Source: Meloidogyne chitwoodi
Taxonomy: Eukaryota > Nematoda > Chromadorea > Rhabditida > Meloidogynidae
NCBI GenBank assembly: GCA_015183035.1
Contig: JACZZP010000005.1
Span: forward strand, 2,108,001 to 2,172,000
DNA: 64,000 nt
Direction of reading: 5' to 3'
Numbering within the stretch: position 1 is the stretch's first letter; each line of letters starts with the position of its first letter. This document shows, one piece after another, positions 15,051 through 26,595 of the stretch. A program made the translations under genes and the position numbers. The notes beneath the pieces were generated by a model. It worked only from the letters and a program-made list of their open reading frames with translations. It did not search any database and had not been told where the DNA came from.

Positions 15051-15283
15051 CTAATTTTTTGAGGGTTGAAGACATTTATGATCTGATTTAGAAGGTTCGC
15101 AATTTGCTTTCTCAAATTTGTAAATTCTTTCATCCTTGTGAAAATCCATTTTATTATAACACTCATATGTTACTTAATTTTTTAAATTATTATCATTTTA
15201 AATTAAATTAATAATTTTTAAATACCTCCAAATTCCAAAATAATAAAAAAATAGAATAAAATAAAAATTAAGAAAAATTTCAT
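15051..15283 (-). pseudogene. Broken paralogue of the Ly6-like gene
   Basis: Exon 1 (15283-15226) is almost identical to exon 1 of the neighbouring Ly6-like gene and encodes the signal peptide MKFFLIFILFYFFIILEFG. Exon 2 (15172-15051) starts with the same TTAAG acceptor and reads VTYECYNKMDFHKDERIYKF, with Cys residues spaced as in the intact copy. Where the intact copy has the donor AAAGTTAGT, this one has AAAATTAGA, so the GT is lost. Reading through gives a TAG stop one codon later. No convincing Cys-rich third exon is seen, so this is probably a pseudogene, or a short secreted peptide of about 59 aa. Confidence 0.6.
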
Positions 15284-15849
15284 AATTTAATTTTTAATTA
15301 TTTATTTTTTATTTAATAAATAAATAAAAAAATAATGACTAAATTTAAATATTATTTACTATATACACATTAATTAATAATATTTTAATTTTAATTAAAT
15401 GATTAAATTGATGAATCAACTAAATAAATACTACAATTAAGTAAGGGATGGGCAAAATTGAAAAATAAAAAATGAAAGAATGAAGTAAAAAAGCCTAAAA
15501 ACATGATAGTTAGTAAAGTTCTGAATGATGAAAATTGTTACAATTTTTTTCATTTATTTTTGTTTTTTATTATGATTTAATTTATTTGCTTCTTCAATGA
15601 TAAATTAAGCTTTTTCACTAACGCACTTTATATGAGGCCAAGATTGTAACATAAAAATTTATGTAAAAATTTTTAAAACATTAATTAACGACTTTACATC
15701 CTTTTGATTTAATTATCAAGTTAATCAAAATAAAATTTATAAATCGAAAAAATTTATACATATTAAAATTAATTTATAAAATATATTATAAGAATTTTTG
15801 AAAGGAATATTTTAAAAAATAAAAAGATTACCCGCATTAATATAATAAA

Positions 15850-16836
15850 TTATATAAAAATAGTAAAAATAAAAATGCATGGAACAAAAAGAAATAAAAA
15901 TTTAATTTTTGAAACCATTGAAATTGCAGAATTACAAAAATTAGTTTCACATTCATAACATAAACATGATTCATCAATACCTTCTGAGAAAGAATTACAA
16001 GTACTACATGAATAAACATAACTATCTTAAATTATTTTTTAAATTTTAATTAATAAAAAAGATTTTTTTTAAAGAAAAAGTTTTCGTATTTAGACCATAA
16101 ATTAATTTATTTATTTAAGCAAAATATTTTTTTTTTTAATTTTTACTACTCTGGGAGAAAATTACTTAGTCTCAAAACATTTAAGTCACATGCTATTAAT
16201 AAGTTTTAAGTGTTAAACCGGATTCGGCTGCATTTTTGATGAGTCTGTGTCTCATCTATTGATTAATTCTGATCCGGTTTGATCCAAAAAATTAGGAAGT
16301 CTATCTCCAAAAAAATACGAGTGGAAAAATCTATCCTACCAATCGGGTCCCGGAATTTTGGTTACTAAGATTTTTCGGTACTTTGTCACCAAAATTTCAG
16401 AATTTTCGTCATTAGGTGATATGACCAAAATAACTTAAACATATGTAATAGAGTAAATGTCGAGCGGAACGACTGAAAAATAGAGAATTAATCTAGTGAC
16501 GAAAATTCTTGTGCCCGAAGGTTGTACACATACCATTGAATAGTAGTTGATTTAAAATAAACTTAACTTATTAATTATTTTAAAACTAACTTTCGCATTC
16601 AATTTTGACACATTTAGATCCACCAATTTTGTGCAACAAATCATTTGTATTGCAAGGTTTAAATTTTTTTTTAATATATTCCCCGTCTTGATCCATTCTA
16701 TTTTTCTCGTTATAACATTTATATGTTACTTAATTTTTTAAATTATTATTTTAAATTAAATTAATAATATTTAAATACCTCCAAATTCCAAAATAATAAG
16801 AAAATACAATATAATAAAAATTAAGAAAAATTTCAT
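15850..16836 (-). CDS. Small Cys-rich Ly6/uPAR-like secreted or GPI-anchored protein
   Basis: Exons (minus): 16836-16779, 16728-16591, 16025-15850; 372 nt, 123 aa. Exon 1 is a signal peptide (MKFFLIFIILYFLIILEFG). The mature part has regularly placed Cys: VTYKCYNEKN, KPCNTNDLL, SKCVKIEC, SCSTCNSF, then ESCLCYECETNFCN. The final CxCxxCxxxxCN block is the hallmark end of a three-finger (Ly6) fold. It is followed by about 25 hydrophobic residues to the end (KFLFLFVPCIFIFTIFI), as in a GPI-attachment signal. Role unknown; such proteins often sit at the surface and modulate receptors. A diverged paralogue lies directly downstream at 15.05-15.28 kb. The start is the only ATG before the signal sequence. 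Confidence 0.75.
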
Positions 16837-17428
16837 AATTTAATTATTTATTTTTTATTTAATAAAATGTAAAAAATAATGACTAAATTAAAATATTTTA
16901 TTTTAATTAGATTGATGAATCAACAATAATATTTTTAAAATAAATTTATAAATTACATTTAAAATTCCTATGAATATTACCGTAACCAATTTTTCTCAGG
17001 ACCTGTACATTTCGTCGAACAAAATTGCAAGACATTTCGCCTCTACGGCAAAAAACTACATTTCGTTTACCCAAACTCATGATTTTTTGCTGTTGGGACA
17101 AAATGTCGTGCAATTTTATGACGACGAAATGTCTAGACCGTTTTTCTCCTTCGAAAAAAGTCAGACGCACAAGAGATGAGGATAATAGAGAAAATAAGAT
17201 GACCGTGAATTTAAATGTTGGCGTAATGTCAATTGGTTATTTTTCTCGCGTGCATCAAAGAACTAAAAGACTTTAAAGTGTAACAGTGTAAATGAGAGAC
17301 AATTAAGAAAAAGAGTAAAATCGAATCCATTTTTTAGCATTTTTATTTAAATTTTTGTGCCGTTTTCTTCATAGATTTTTGTTTATATTTACAAATCTAG
17401 ATTATTATTACATTCAATTATTAGATAA
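16837..17428. repeat. Intergenic region with an imperfect inverted repeat (17001-17140)
   Basis: The arms at about 17004-17037 and 17101-17134 share ACATTTCGTCG, AAAATTGCA and GACATTT in opposite orientation around a 60-bp centre. This is a MITE-like or foldback remnant. The open frames that cross it on both strands follow from the symmetry and are not taken as genes. Confidence 0.5.
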
Positions 17429-20400
17429 ATGTCTTCAGTTCATTATAAATTTAAAGCAACACTTGAGTACAAAACTTTAACATTCGATGGTTTACATATT
17501 GGTGTAGACGAATTAAAGAAAGCTATATGTGATAAAGAAAATATTCGAACTGAATCCTTTGATTTATTGCTCACAAATGCACACACAAAACGAGAATACA
17601 CGACTGGTGAACTTGTTCCAAGAAATTCATCTGTTGTAGTTCAGAGACTTCCACGCGATAATGCATCGAAGCTACCTAAAGTCCAGTAAGCTTTTTTAGC
17701 CAACTAATTTAATTTATATATACTAAGGGATACGACGAATAGTGGGATTGTTCAGCGATCGACTGGTTCTCAACCAAGTACTTACATTAATCAAGTTTGT
17801 TTAATTAAATTTGGAATTGATATAGAAATTTTATATTTTAGGATGATTTCTCGAAGCTTACAGAAGAACAGAAGATTGCACATGTAAAACAAATATCAGC
17901 GGAGAAGTACAGCGCTGCCAAGTATTTTTTGAATAAAAATTTTTTAATTTGATAAATTATTTTTAGCTATCAGAAACGGCCTATTGGGATTATGTCAGGT
18001 CCTCCTCCACCAACTTATGTTTGTAATAGATGTGCTCAACCCGGTCATTGGTACAAAAACTGTCCACTGGTAATTTCTCTTCTCTTCTTCCTCTTTTCCA
18101 CTTTGATGCTGAGAAAATCGAGTGATCGGGGAATTTTTTCAACAATGGCAAAGAGCAGTTTTGACGGTTTTTGTATGTTCTGCCATTGATTCCTCACCGT
18201 TTGATTAATTTATTTATTTTAAATTTGCTATTTTTCAAATTTATAATTTCCTTGTAATATTTTTTAGAGAGTAGTTTTTGACTTAATTTTTATTGAATTA
18301 CTATTTATGATAAATGGGGATTTTTCCGTAAAAAGGCAAAATATTTGACTGAATGTGTTCAATACCTACAAATTGATGAGCTTCAGAGATGACTTTTCGG
18401 ATTTAGCCATTTCTTTCTAGCGGGATGTTTTCACTAAAGTTTCTTATATTTATCGACTCTTGAGGTTTTTTATAATCATGATTTTATGTTAAATTCCTTT
18501 GTTTTGTAGATTTCATTATTGTTTTTAAGTTATCCGACATCACCTCTCTATTAAAATCTTTTCATTTTGATTAAGGCAAAAATAGGATTATAATATTTTA
18601 TTTTAAACTTTTTACTACCTATTTCTTTTATTTTTTAAATTCTTTATTTTTTATAAATCTTATATAATTATTTTAATCACCTACTCTGTTTTTAAGTTAA
18701 ATTTTTCTATTTTTTATTTTTTTCTGTTTCATAAAATCTTGGTCTTTCGCATTTTTAAGTAATTAAAATAATTATAATTTAGTGAATATCTCATTAATAA
18801 TTTATAGGATATTTTTCTTTAAAAATTGTTAATTTTGACCTCTTTTCTCCTAATCTCAAATTATTTTATAAATTCATAAATTTATATTTAATTAAATTTA
18901 TCAACAGGTATAAAGTCACGTTCTCTATTTTTCAATTATTTTGATTTGATTAAGAACAATTTTTATTTTTGACTTTATACCTTGGATATATAATTTATAT
19001 ATTAAAAAAAACTGTTTTATATTTATACAAGGGTGTTTCTATTTTTAAATAAATTAAAATTCTCTCTTATAAATCCGATTACTCAAAAATTTTAGTGTGA
19101 AAAAATGAATTTGATGAAGGGATGGATATCTCATGTTGGATTCCATCTTATCATAAATTAATACAACTTCTAGGTAAATACAAAACGAACAACTGGAATT
19201 CCAATGGATGAATTGATGGAAACAACCAAAGATGATCCTTTAGCAATGTTACATCCTTCAGGAAAATTTGTCAAATCAATAATGCATTTTCAAGCTCGTC
19301 TTCAGCGAAAACACGTTAGGGGGATTATTTATTTGAACTTTTGATATTTAATTTTAAGGAACCATTTCCTGGACAAGCAAATGATTCTACTGGTTCTCCT
19401 TGTGATGATGAACAAAAGTCTGAAGTTCCTGACCAATATAAATGTTTTCTTTGTAAAGGAATATTACGAGATGCTGTTTTAGGTTTTTTTATTTTTTTAA
19501 ATTTTATTTCAATTATACTTAGCTGCGTGTTGTGGACACAGTTTTTGTGCTGAATGTTATCAGCAACAACTTTTGGCTAATCCTGTAGAACGTTGCCCAG
19601 GACCTGAATGTTCTCAACAAATTAGTGCAGACTCTTTAATTCCAAATAAAAGTTTGCGTTCAGCCATTCAGAAATATTTAAATGAGGTTTTTTTATGTTA
19701 ATTTAAATTTTTATTCTCAACTTTTAGTTCAAAACTTGTAGCGAAACTACCGAACAACATCAATCTGTAATTATTTTTTTAATTTAAAATATTATTTTTT
19801 TTAAAATAATTAGGGTGGTGTAAATAAGCCAAGTGTGTTGACGGATACGCAATCACTTTTACACAAATTGATGCCGGATTTGGCATATGCACAGGCTCAA
19901 AGAGAATTGGCTACAACAGCTACTACAACTACTGCTGCTGCTGTTCATTCTTCTCCTCCACAACAAGAAATTACTCAATCTTGTATATTTTTAAGTTTTT
20001 TTTTAACTTTTCTAATTTAATTAATTTATTTTATTATTTTTTTAGTCACTCCTCTTCCTTCTCAATCAATTTCTGTTAATAATCCTCCAATTGCTGCTTC
20101 TACAACAACTGCAATTCATGATGCCAATCTATTTTTACAGCCAAAAATACCTATTTTTGATCCAAAAAGGCCTCCTCCGCCAATTAATCTTCCTCCAATT
20201 TATGCTTCACAAAATTATCCTATTACTCCTCCTAATAGTATGCATTTTTCTTTAAAATTATATTTCAATTAATTTTAAAGTTATTCCATCATCTGGACTT
20301 TTGACACCTGAAAAAGGATCAATTACTCAGGTTACATCTTCAATAAATTCAGTTCAGCCAAAAGGATTGGTTAGTGCTTCACCTCTCTCAGCACAGGTTT

Positions 20401-21812
20401 TTTTTTTAATTATTAATAAGAAAAATACTTTGTTATTTTATAGGAATTAATTTCTGTCTGGGAAAAGTTTTTGGAACGCAAAGACAATGAACGAAGAAAG
20501 AATAATAGTAGTAGTATGTTTTTTTTATTTTTTTAAATTTTGTTTAATACTTTCTTACTTAAAATATTTTTTAAAGTTATAACAGCGGATAAAGTATCAA
20601 TTTCTCATGTTACAACTTCAATTAATAGTACAACTACTCACCAACAAAAAAATGTTTCGCCCCTCTCTTCACAGGTTTATTATACTTTTAATTATAGCAA
20701 TATATTTTTATTTTATAGGAATTAAGTTCAGTCTGGGAAAAGTTTTTAGAACGCAAGGACAATGAACGAGGAACAAATGGTATTTTTTATTTTTACCTTA
20801 AATTTAATTTATTAAATTTTATGGAATTTTTGTATTTTGGTAGAATCTAAGCCCACAGTCTTTCCTTTTATTTTTTAATTTTTATGAGTTCATAACTGAA
20901 TTCTTTTATTTTTGACTCATTGTCAGCTCGATGAGTTCTTTAGTCAAAATATATATAAATTTTAAATGTTTCCTGAATATTTATCTAAATTATTTAAAGT
21001 TATTTCATCATCTTCATTTACAAAAGTGGAAAAAGGATCAGTTGCTCAAGTTACTAACACTTCAACAAATAATGGAGTTCAACAAAAAAGTGAACGAAAA
21101 CATGTATCATCTCCTTCTACAAAAGTTTTTTTATTCTTCATTAAGTGAAATAATTTTGTCTATTTCATAGGAATTAAGTCCAGTCAGAGGAAAAGATAAA
21201 CAAGAAAAGAAGAAAAGCAAAAAGAGGAAGAAGGAAAGAAAAGACGAAAAGGAAGATGATGAAAAAAAGAGGAAGAAGAAAAAGCAAGATGGAAATGACA
21301 ATGAAGAAGAAAAAAAGAAGAAGAATAAAAGTGAAGATGGAAAAGACGATGAAGAAAAAAAGAAAAAAAATAAAAAGGATGAAGAAAATGGAGATGAAGA
21401 AAAAAAGAAGAAAAAGGAAGAAGGAACGGACAATGAAGAAAAAAAGAAGAAGAAAGAAGACGGGAAAGAAGAAGAAAAAAAGATGAAAAATAAAAGTGAA
21501 GGGGAAAAGGAAAATGATGAAAAAAAGAAAAAGAAGAAGAGAGAACACGAGAAGGACGGTGAAGAAAAGAAGAAGAAGAAGAAAGAAAAAGGAGGAAAAA
21601 AGAAGGAAAAGGCAGAAAAAAAGGAAAAAGAAAGAGGCAGAAAAGATAAGAGAAGAAAGGAAAAGAAGGAGGACAAAGAAAAAGATAGAAAAACAAGAAA
21701 AAGAAAAAAGGAAGAAAAAAGAGATCATCATCATGAAGGAAAAGAACGAGGAGGACGAAAAAGAAATGAACGAGAAGAGAGAACTACTAAGGAAGAGAAA
21801 AAAAGTAACTAG
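17429..21812 (+). CDS. RBBP6: RBBP6-type RING ubiquitin ligase / pre-mRNA 3' processing factor
   Basis: RBBP6/Mpe1 proteins join the cleavage-polyadenylation machinery and act as E3 ligases. Sixteen exons: 17429-17685, 17728-17794, 17842-17921, 17967-18069, 19174-19314, 19359-19482, 19523-19686, 19728-19766, 19814-19982, 20046-20237, 20281-20396, 20444-20513, 20577-20674, 20719-20779, 21000-21124, 21171-21812; 2448 nt, 815 aa. Domains: DWNN ubiquitin-like fold at the N-terminus (MSSVHYKFKATLEYKTLTFD); zinc knuckle CNRCAQPGHWYKNC (CX2CX4HX4C); RING/U-box-like finger from YKCFLCKGIL through CCGHSFCAEC to RCPGPEC; a Pro/Ser/Thr linker; and a 213-aa Lys/Glu tail. The linker contains an exon pair repeated two to three times, each with SVWEKFLERKDNER or a remnant. 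The intron at 18070-19173 is unusually long. The tail frame is fixed by the phase-0 acceptor at 21171. Confidence 0.95.
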
Positions 21813-22331
21813 TAAAAAAAAGATAATAAATAAATTTTCTCAAATCTTTTCTTTTATTTTTTTTGTTTATTTAAAAATTTAAAATAAATAAATTTGCTTA
21901 ATTAATTATTATTTTAAATTTAATATTGTTTCAGAATTCGGATATCTTATTTTTAGTTAAAAATCTTTTGATTGCAAAAGTTCGTTGATTGTTATCTGCA
22001 ATATTTAAAATACTTGCTAATCCTTTTGTAGGCATAACAAATTAAAACAATTTATCTAAAATAGCAGCAATGATTTTTAAAGAAATTTTGCTGCATGTGC
22101 TTCATCAGGGATTTCAGAGAACAATTTTTTGAAGTTGTACCACATTTTTAAAAATTTGAATTTTAAGATTGAATTACATCCTACTACTTTATTATTTACT
22201 ATATAATACTTTATATTAATTGTAGAAAATTTGTTCATACAAAACTAGGTTTACTTATTTTTCAAATAATCCCTTTGAGCAAGATATTGACTTAAAATAA
22301 TTAAAAAGTAATTACTAGTACAATAAAATAT
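21813..22331. other. Intergenic, no gene seen
   Basis: A+T-rich sequence between RBBP6 and a palindromic transposon. AATAAA-like words near 21823-21895 are plausible RBBP6 poly(A) signals. The last nine bases (22323-22331) are the left target duplication of the transposon. Confidence 0.5.
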
Positions 22332-22534
22332 GGGAGCAGGCCAGTTTACCGCAAGGCCGGTTTACCGCAGGGCTATAACTTATTTTATATTTACCAAAAA
22401 TTTTCGACCCAAGCATGTTCCGACTCAGCTCGACGAGCTGAGTCGAATGACACTAAGATCTCTATTATATGACAATTATAAACAGAGTTATAGCCCTGCG
22501 GTAAACCGGCCTTGCGGTAAACTGGGGTGTACCC
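22332..22534 (+). mobile_element. Palindromic MITE copy 1 (9-bp target duplication)
   Basis: 203-bp element with terminal inverted repeats. The left end is GGGAGCAGGCCAGTTTACCG and the right end is its near reverse complement, ending GGGTGTACCC. Each arm carries two GTTTACCGCA words, and the centre holds a GACTCAGCTCGACGAGCTGAGTC palindrome split by one base. The flanks are ATAAAATAT on both sides (22323-22331, 22535-22543), a 9-bp target duplication. This length and long TIRs suggest a Mutator-like (MULE) MITE. Copies 2 and 3 are at 39823 and 40188. Confidence 0.85.
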
Positions 22535-22635
22535 ATAAAATATATTTATTTGTAAATATTTATATTTGTTTTTCAATTATTAATTTAAATAAATTTACTT
22601 TAGATAAATAAATATTAAAATATATTTTTAATTAA

Positions 22636-24392
22636 TTAATTAATTTCTTTTTCAAATATTTTACATCCTTCTTTTTTTTCTTTTTTGTCCAAATTAATAT
22701 TAATATTTTTAGTATCCTTTAAAATATTTATAAATTCATTCTCTTCACATTCAATTTTCTTTTTATAATTAATACCATTAATTTGATAATTTAATACAAA
22801 ACGAATGAAATGCTTTTGCTGTTTCCTTATAATGTGAGTATATTTTCTTTTATTTTTATTTAATAATAATTTTGAATTAAATATAAAATTATTAAATTTA
22901 TGCTGAATATCAATAGATTTATTTATTATTTTATTTTTACTATAATTCTCTAATTTTAATTTTGTAAATATTACTTTGGTTAAATTGACAGTATTTTCAT
23001 TAGAATATACATTAAATTTTATATCTAAATTTTTAAATAATTTTATTAAGAATTTTATCAAAAATAATAAATATTCTTATAAAATATTAAAAAATTATAT
23101 ACCATTATCATCAATTAAATCCTTTATTTTATTAAAAATAACTGGATAACGTTTTCTCAAATTCTTAATTTAAAAAATTTATTGAAAAATAAAATCTTGT
23201 TCATACATTTATTTTTGTCTAAAAATTAATAATTAAATTTAATAAATTAATTAAAAAACCAGTAGTTGAACTTTTGTTAAATTTAAATCCATTGCCAATT
23301 TACCAAATTCTTTGGGATTAGTTTTATATTCTTTATTTGCTATTTTATATATTTTATTTATCTAAATTTATTTAATTAATAAAATATAATTTAATTTAAG
23401 TTTTAATTTTTTTAAAGAAATATTAATTTTTAAAAATTAAAATTACAGGCTCCTGTTCCTTTTCAAACACTGTTAAAATTAAAAATAAAAATTAATAAAT
23501 AAAAAATAAATTATTAATTTACTTATTTGTTTTCCTATTAATATAATTTTATTTTCCAATTCTTCAAAATTATTTTTATATTTTTTTAATAATTCAATTT
23601 TATATGAAATTAAATTAATTTCTGTCCAATAATTTTTTAATAAATTTTCTTTATAATATTCAATTTTTTCTTTTAAATTTTTGTTATTTTTAATATTTTT
23701 ATTAATTATTGAAGTTTCATAATTATTTTTATTTATCATTTTAAAATTATTTTCTTTGAATTCCTTAAATATTAATTAAAATTTGAATTAAAAATTCCCC
23801 TAATTTAAGGAAATGTAATGTCTAAGGAGCAGCCTCGGTAATCGCATTACACACACCTATGGTTTTTTAAAACATTTAAATTCTTTATTTGTTCTCTAGG
23901 CAGTTTTGCCCTTCAAAAGTAGTGGAGTGAGTTGACCTAGTTAGACAATTACTTTTAGAAAAAGTAATTAATTGTTCAATACTTTTTCCAAAATTTCTAT
24001 ATTTTTAAAAATACCTGTTTAACCAAATTTGGTAATAATTTTTGAACAATTTTATTATTAGCTATTTCAATAACAATTTTAGTTTCTAATTGTTTAATAG
24101 GATCATTATATCTTTTTGATTTTATAGAAATTTCAGTTGTAAAAATATTTGTTATTTTATCAAATGGAATTATTCCTAATAATTTTGTTATTTTTCCTTG
24201 AAAATTATCTTCTCTACAATTTTTTTTTGTTTTCACTATAAAAGGATCTTCAATTGTTTTATCACTCAAATAAATAAATTCTCTTTTTTCTTTCCATTCT
24301 TCATTAATTTTAGCATCAACTTTTATTTTCATTTCGACGGAACTTTGAATATTTATTAAAAAATAAAATAATAAAATAAATAATTTAAACAT
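22636..24392 (-). CDS. Secreted protein of unknown family, copy A
   Basis: Exons (minus): 24392-24015, 23763-23523, 23469-23447, 23361-23260, 23163-23103, 23024-22636; 1194 nt, 397 aa, all phases matching. It starts with a hydrophobic signal peptide (MFKLFILLFYFLINI). The rest is Lys/Asn/Ile/Glu-rich with few Cys. Segments visible: EEWKEKREFIYL, FDKITNIFTTEI, KIVIEIANNKIVQKLLPNL; a coiled-coil-like stretch KEKIEYYKENLLKNYWTEIN; NPKEFGKLAMDLNLTKVQLL; and NLRKRYPVIFNKIKDLIDD. I do not recognise a domain. NLTKVQLL..NLRKRYP looks helix-turn-helix or death-fold-like, but this is a guess. A full paralogue with the same six exons lies 14 kb away in the same orientation. Confidence 0.72.
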
Positions 24393-25035
24393 TTTTTAAC
24401 CTAAATAAATTAAATAAATTTAATTTTTAATTTATTTGATAAACAAATCTTTTAAAATATTGCCATTTAGGTATTTTTGATATTAATCTTTAATTAAATT
24501 GCCAACTATATGTACTACATTTATTAATTTTATATCATGACTATTTATTTTGAAATATTACATATCAAAGGAAAAAAATTTAATCAAGTACAATATTTCA
24601 TAAATTTTAATTTAAAAATATAGTCAAAATAAATATTAAAATTATATAAAATAAATTTCAAAATATTCTAGAACAAAGAAAATATTCCACTAAATCTTTA
24701 CATCGAAACACATTTGTTCTATTTAGAAATATGTAGAGCCTAATTTTTTAATTAGTACGTTTTTATAGTTTTATAAAGTAAGATTGTGCTTAAATCGCAA
24801 AATTTAAGTTTGCCTAAATTGCAAAACTTAGATTTGATTAAATAGGAAAACCTAAGTTTTAATAATACAACTTTATAGGTACTTGTATATACTTATATTG
24901 GCTCTATTACACAATATACGTGTCCAATCGACTTTTATACGTCCAATCAATACACTTATAAGAGAATTCTATATTCGTATACGGATATATCTGCGTTGTC
25001 TATATCCATATCCTGTAAAAATTCTATATCCGTAC
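24393..25035. other. Intergenic, short direct repeats
   Basis: 24770-24860 contains three imperfect copies of an AAATTGCAAAACTTAG-like word. No gene is seen. It includes the upstream region of the secreted-protein gene to the left. Confidence 0.5.
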
Positions 25036-25130
25036 CAGGGATGCATATCGTATCGTATATCGTATTTTTGGGGTGATTTTGTATCGTATCGTATATCGTA
25101 TCGCATAAAACCGAACGATATGCATCCCTG
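25036..25130. mobile_element. Short TIR element, hAT-like ends
   Basis: 95-bp element bounded by CAGGGATGCATATCGT and its reverse complement, filled with TATCGTATCG microsatellite. CAGGG-type ends suggest a hAT derivative, but I see no clean 8-bp target duplication. Confidence 0.5.
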
Positions 25131-25459
25131 AGTACGTATATCCATTTTTCTCTAAATGGTCAAAACAAAAGAAGTTTTGGAGGGAATATTTTTTATATGA
25201 AAAGTCTTAAAATAAATCACTTTTCTCTGCAAATAGAAGTATTTAAAGGTTGCGCGCAACGTCGGGTAGTTAGATTTTCAAAATTTGGTTTTTTTTTTCG
25301 ACGCAGGCGAAAATTTTGAAAATTTATTGAATAATATTTGCCAAAAATTCACCATTTTCAGCGCCGCAGACAAAATTTAATACTTAATTTGATTCAAAAA
25401 TTTTTAAAGCAAAGAAAAACAACTCCAACAGCAATTAATGTACTCCAACTAGCTTTTCA

Positions 25460-25532
25460 ATACAAAGGAATCGAACCCAAGCCAATCTAGCAAAAAAAAC
25501 TAACGCACCAACCACCCAACCATAGAGCACAC
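25460..25532 (-). repeat. tRNA-like sequence (tRNA-derived SINE or relic)
   Basis: On the minus strand an A-box-like TGGTTGGGTGG (25522-25512) precedes a perfect B box GGTTCGATTCC (25477-25467), at pol III spacing. No clean cloverleaf can be drawn by eye, so it is a relic or SINE head rather than a functional tRNA. A similar unit is on the + strand at 39.06 kb. Confidence 0.5.
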
Positions 25533-25600
25533 TGAAGAAAAGCAAATAAATTATTTATAAACGTTTTCTTTCTTCTTTTCTAGCCTACAAAAATAAATTA

Positions 25601-25751
25601 TGCCGTGGTTACACAAAAAACGCTTAGCATCTTGCGGCTAAAAAGAGTATGGAAACAGAAGAGATTTTCTCTAACGGCGTCTTTGTCTCTCTTCATTTTC
25701 CATTCTCTTTTTAGCCGCAAGACGCTAAGCGTTTTTTGTGTAACCACGGCA
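25601..25751. mobile_element. PIF/Harbinger-like MITE
   Basis: 151-bp element with near-perfect terminal inverted repeats of about 55 bp. It starts TGCCGTGGTTACACAAAAAA and ends with the reverse complement. TTA on both sides (25598-25600, 25752-25754) is the 3-bp target duplication typical of PIF/Harbinger. The only arm difference near the ends is ATC versus GAC beside CTTGCGGC. Confidence 0.8.
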
Positions 25752-25779
25752 TTAGGAGAGTGAATAGAGAGATCTTAAG

Positions 25780-26595
25780 AACCGGTTCCAGAATTTGACA
25801 GTTCCACAGTTCCAGTTCCGGAACTGGAACTGGAACTTTCCCATCAGTTTCCAACCACTGCTTTTAACTTTCGTGATAAACTAAAAAATTACTTTAATTT
25901 TTAATAGTATTTCTTTTAAAATTTAATTTAATAACGAGACATTTTATTTATTTTTTTCAGCAAAATTTTTAAAGTTTAATTTAAAATAACACGCACAATA
26001 AAAATTAAATACAAAATTAAATTTATTTAAAAGTACATATACTTTAGTAAGTGAAATACCTATTTACTAATATAAAGTACTTATAATTCTGCCTATTTAA
26101 ATTTTAATTTAAATGAAAAATTAAATTTTACTGACAATGAGTAATTTTTCCATTAGTTTTTAAAATTATTTTACAAGGTTAAAATTGTGCTTAAATTGTA
26201 AACTTTTTTATTAATATTAAATAATTGCCTGTCTTTTTTTAATTAAATCGTAAATTCAATTTGTGAATATTACAATTTAATTAAACAAAAATTTAATTAA
26301 ATTGAAATATTATTTAAACATAAAAAATATTAATTTTCATTTCGACTAGTTTACCGTGAATTTTTAAGAGGAAATATATTCCAAATAATTATAAAAATTT
26401 TCAATAAAATTTGCTGACTTTTGCCGTCAAAATTGAAAAAAGTACTTTAATTTTTAATAATTAAAGTTTAATGCGAGATAGTACATAATTATTAAGGAAA
26501 TTGAAGAGATTTTGTCTAACCATCGATTTTAATAATTTTTTTTTAAATTTTAATTTAAAAAATATTTTATCAAAAAAAAATTAAATAAAATAAAT
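25780..26595. other. Intergenic with GGAACT microsatellite
   Basis: 25784-25850 is an imperfect GGAACT/AGTTCC tandem tract that reads similarly on both strands. The rest up to the receptor gene is plain A+T-rich DNA, presumably with its promoter. Confidence 0.5.

Noticed and set aside
16200..16300. GATGAG and CATC words resembling a hammerhead core
   Set aside because: The conserved CUGAUGA and GAAA core elements are not both present in the right arrangement.
16946..17276. Overlapping open frames on both strands
   Set aside because: They coincide with an imperfect inverted repeat and are mirror images of each other.
21131..21734. Minus-strand Phe/Ser-rich open frames of up to 186 codons
   Set aside because: They are the antisense of the Lys/Glu-rich RBBP6 tail, whose + strand frame is fixed by the phase-0 acceptor at 21171 and the upstream exons.
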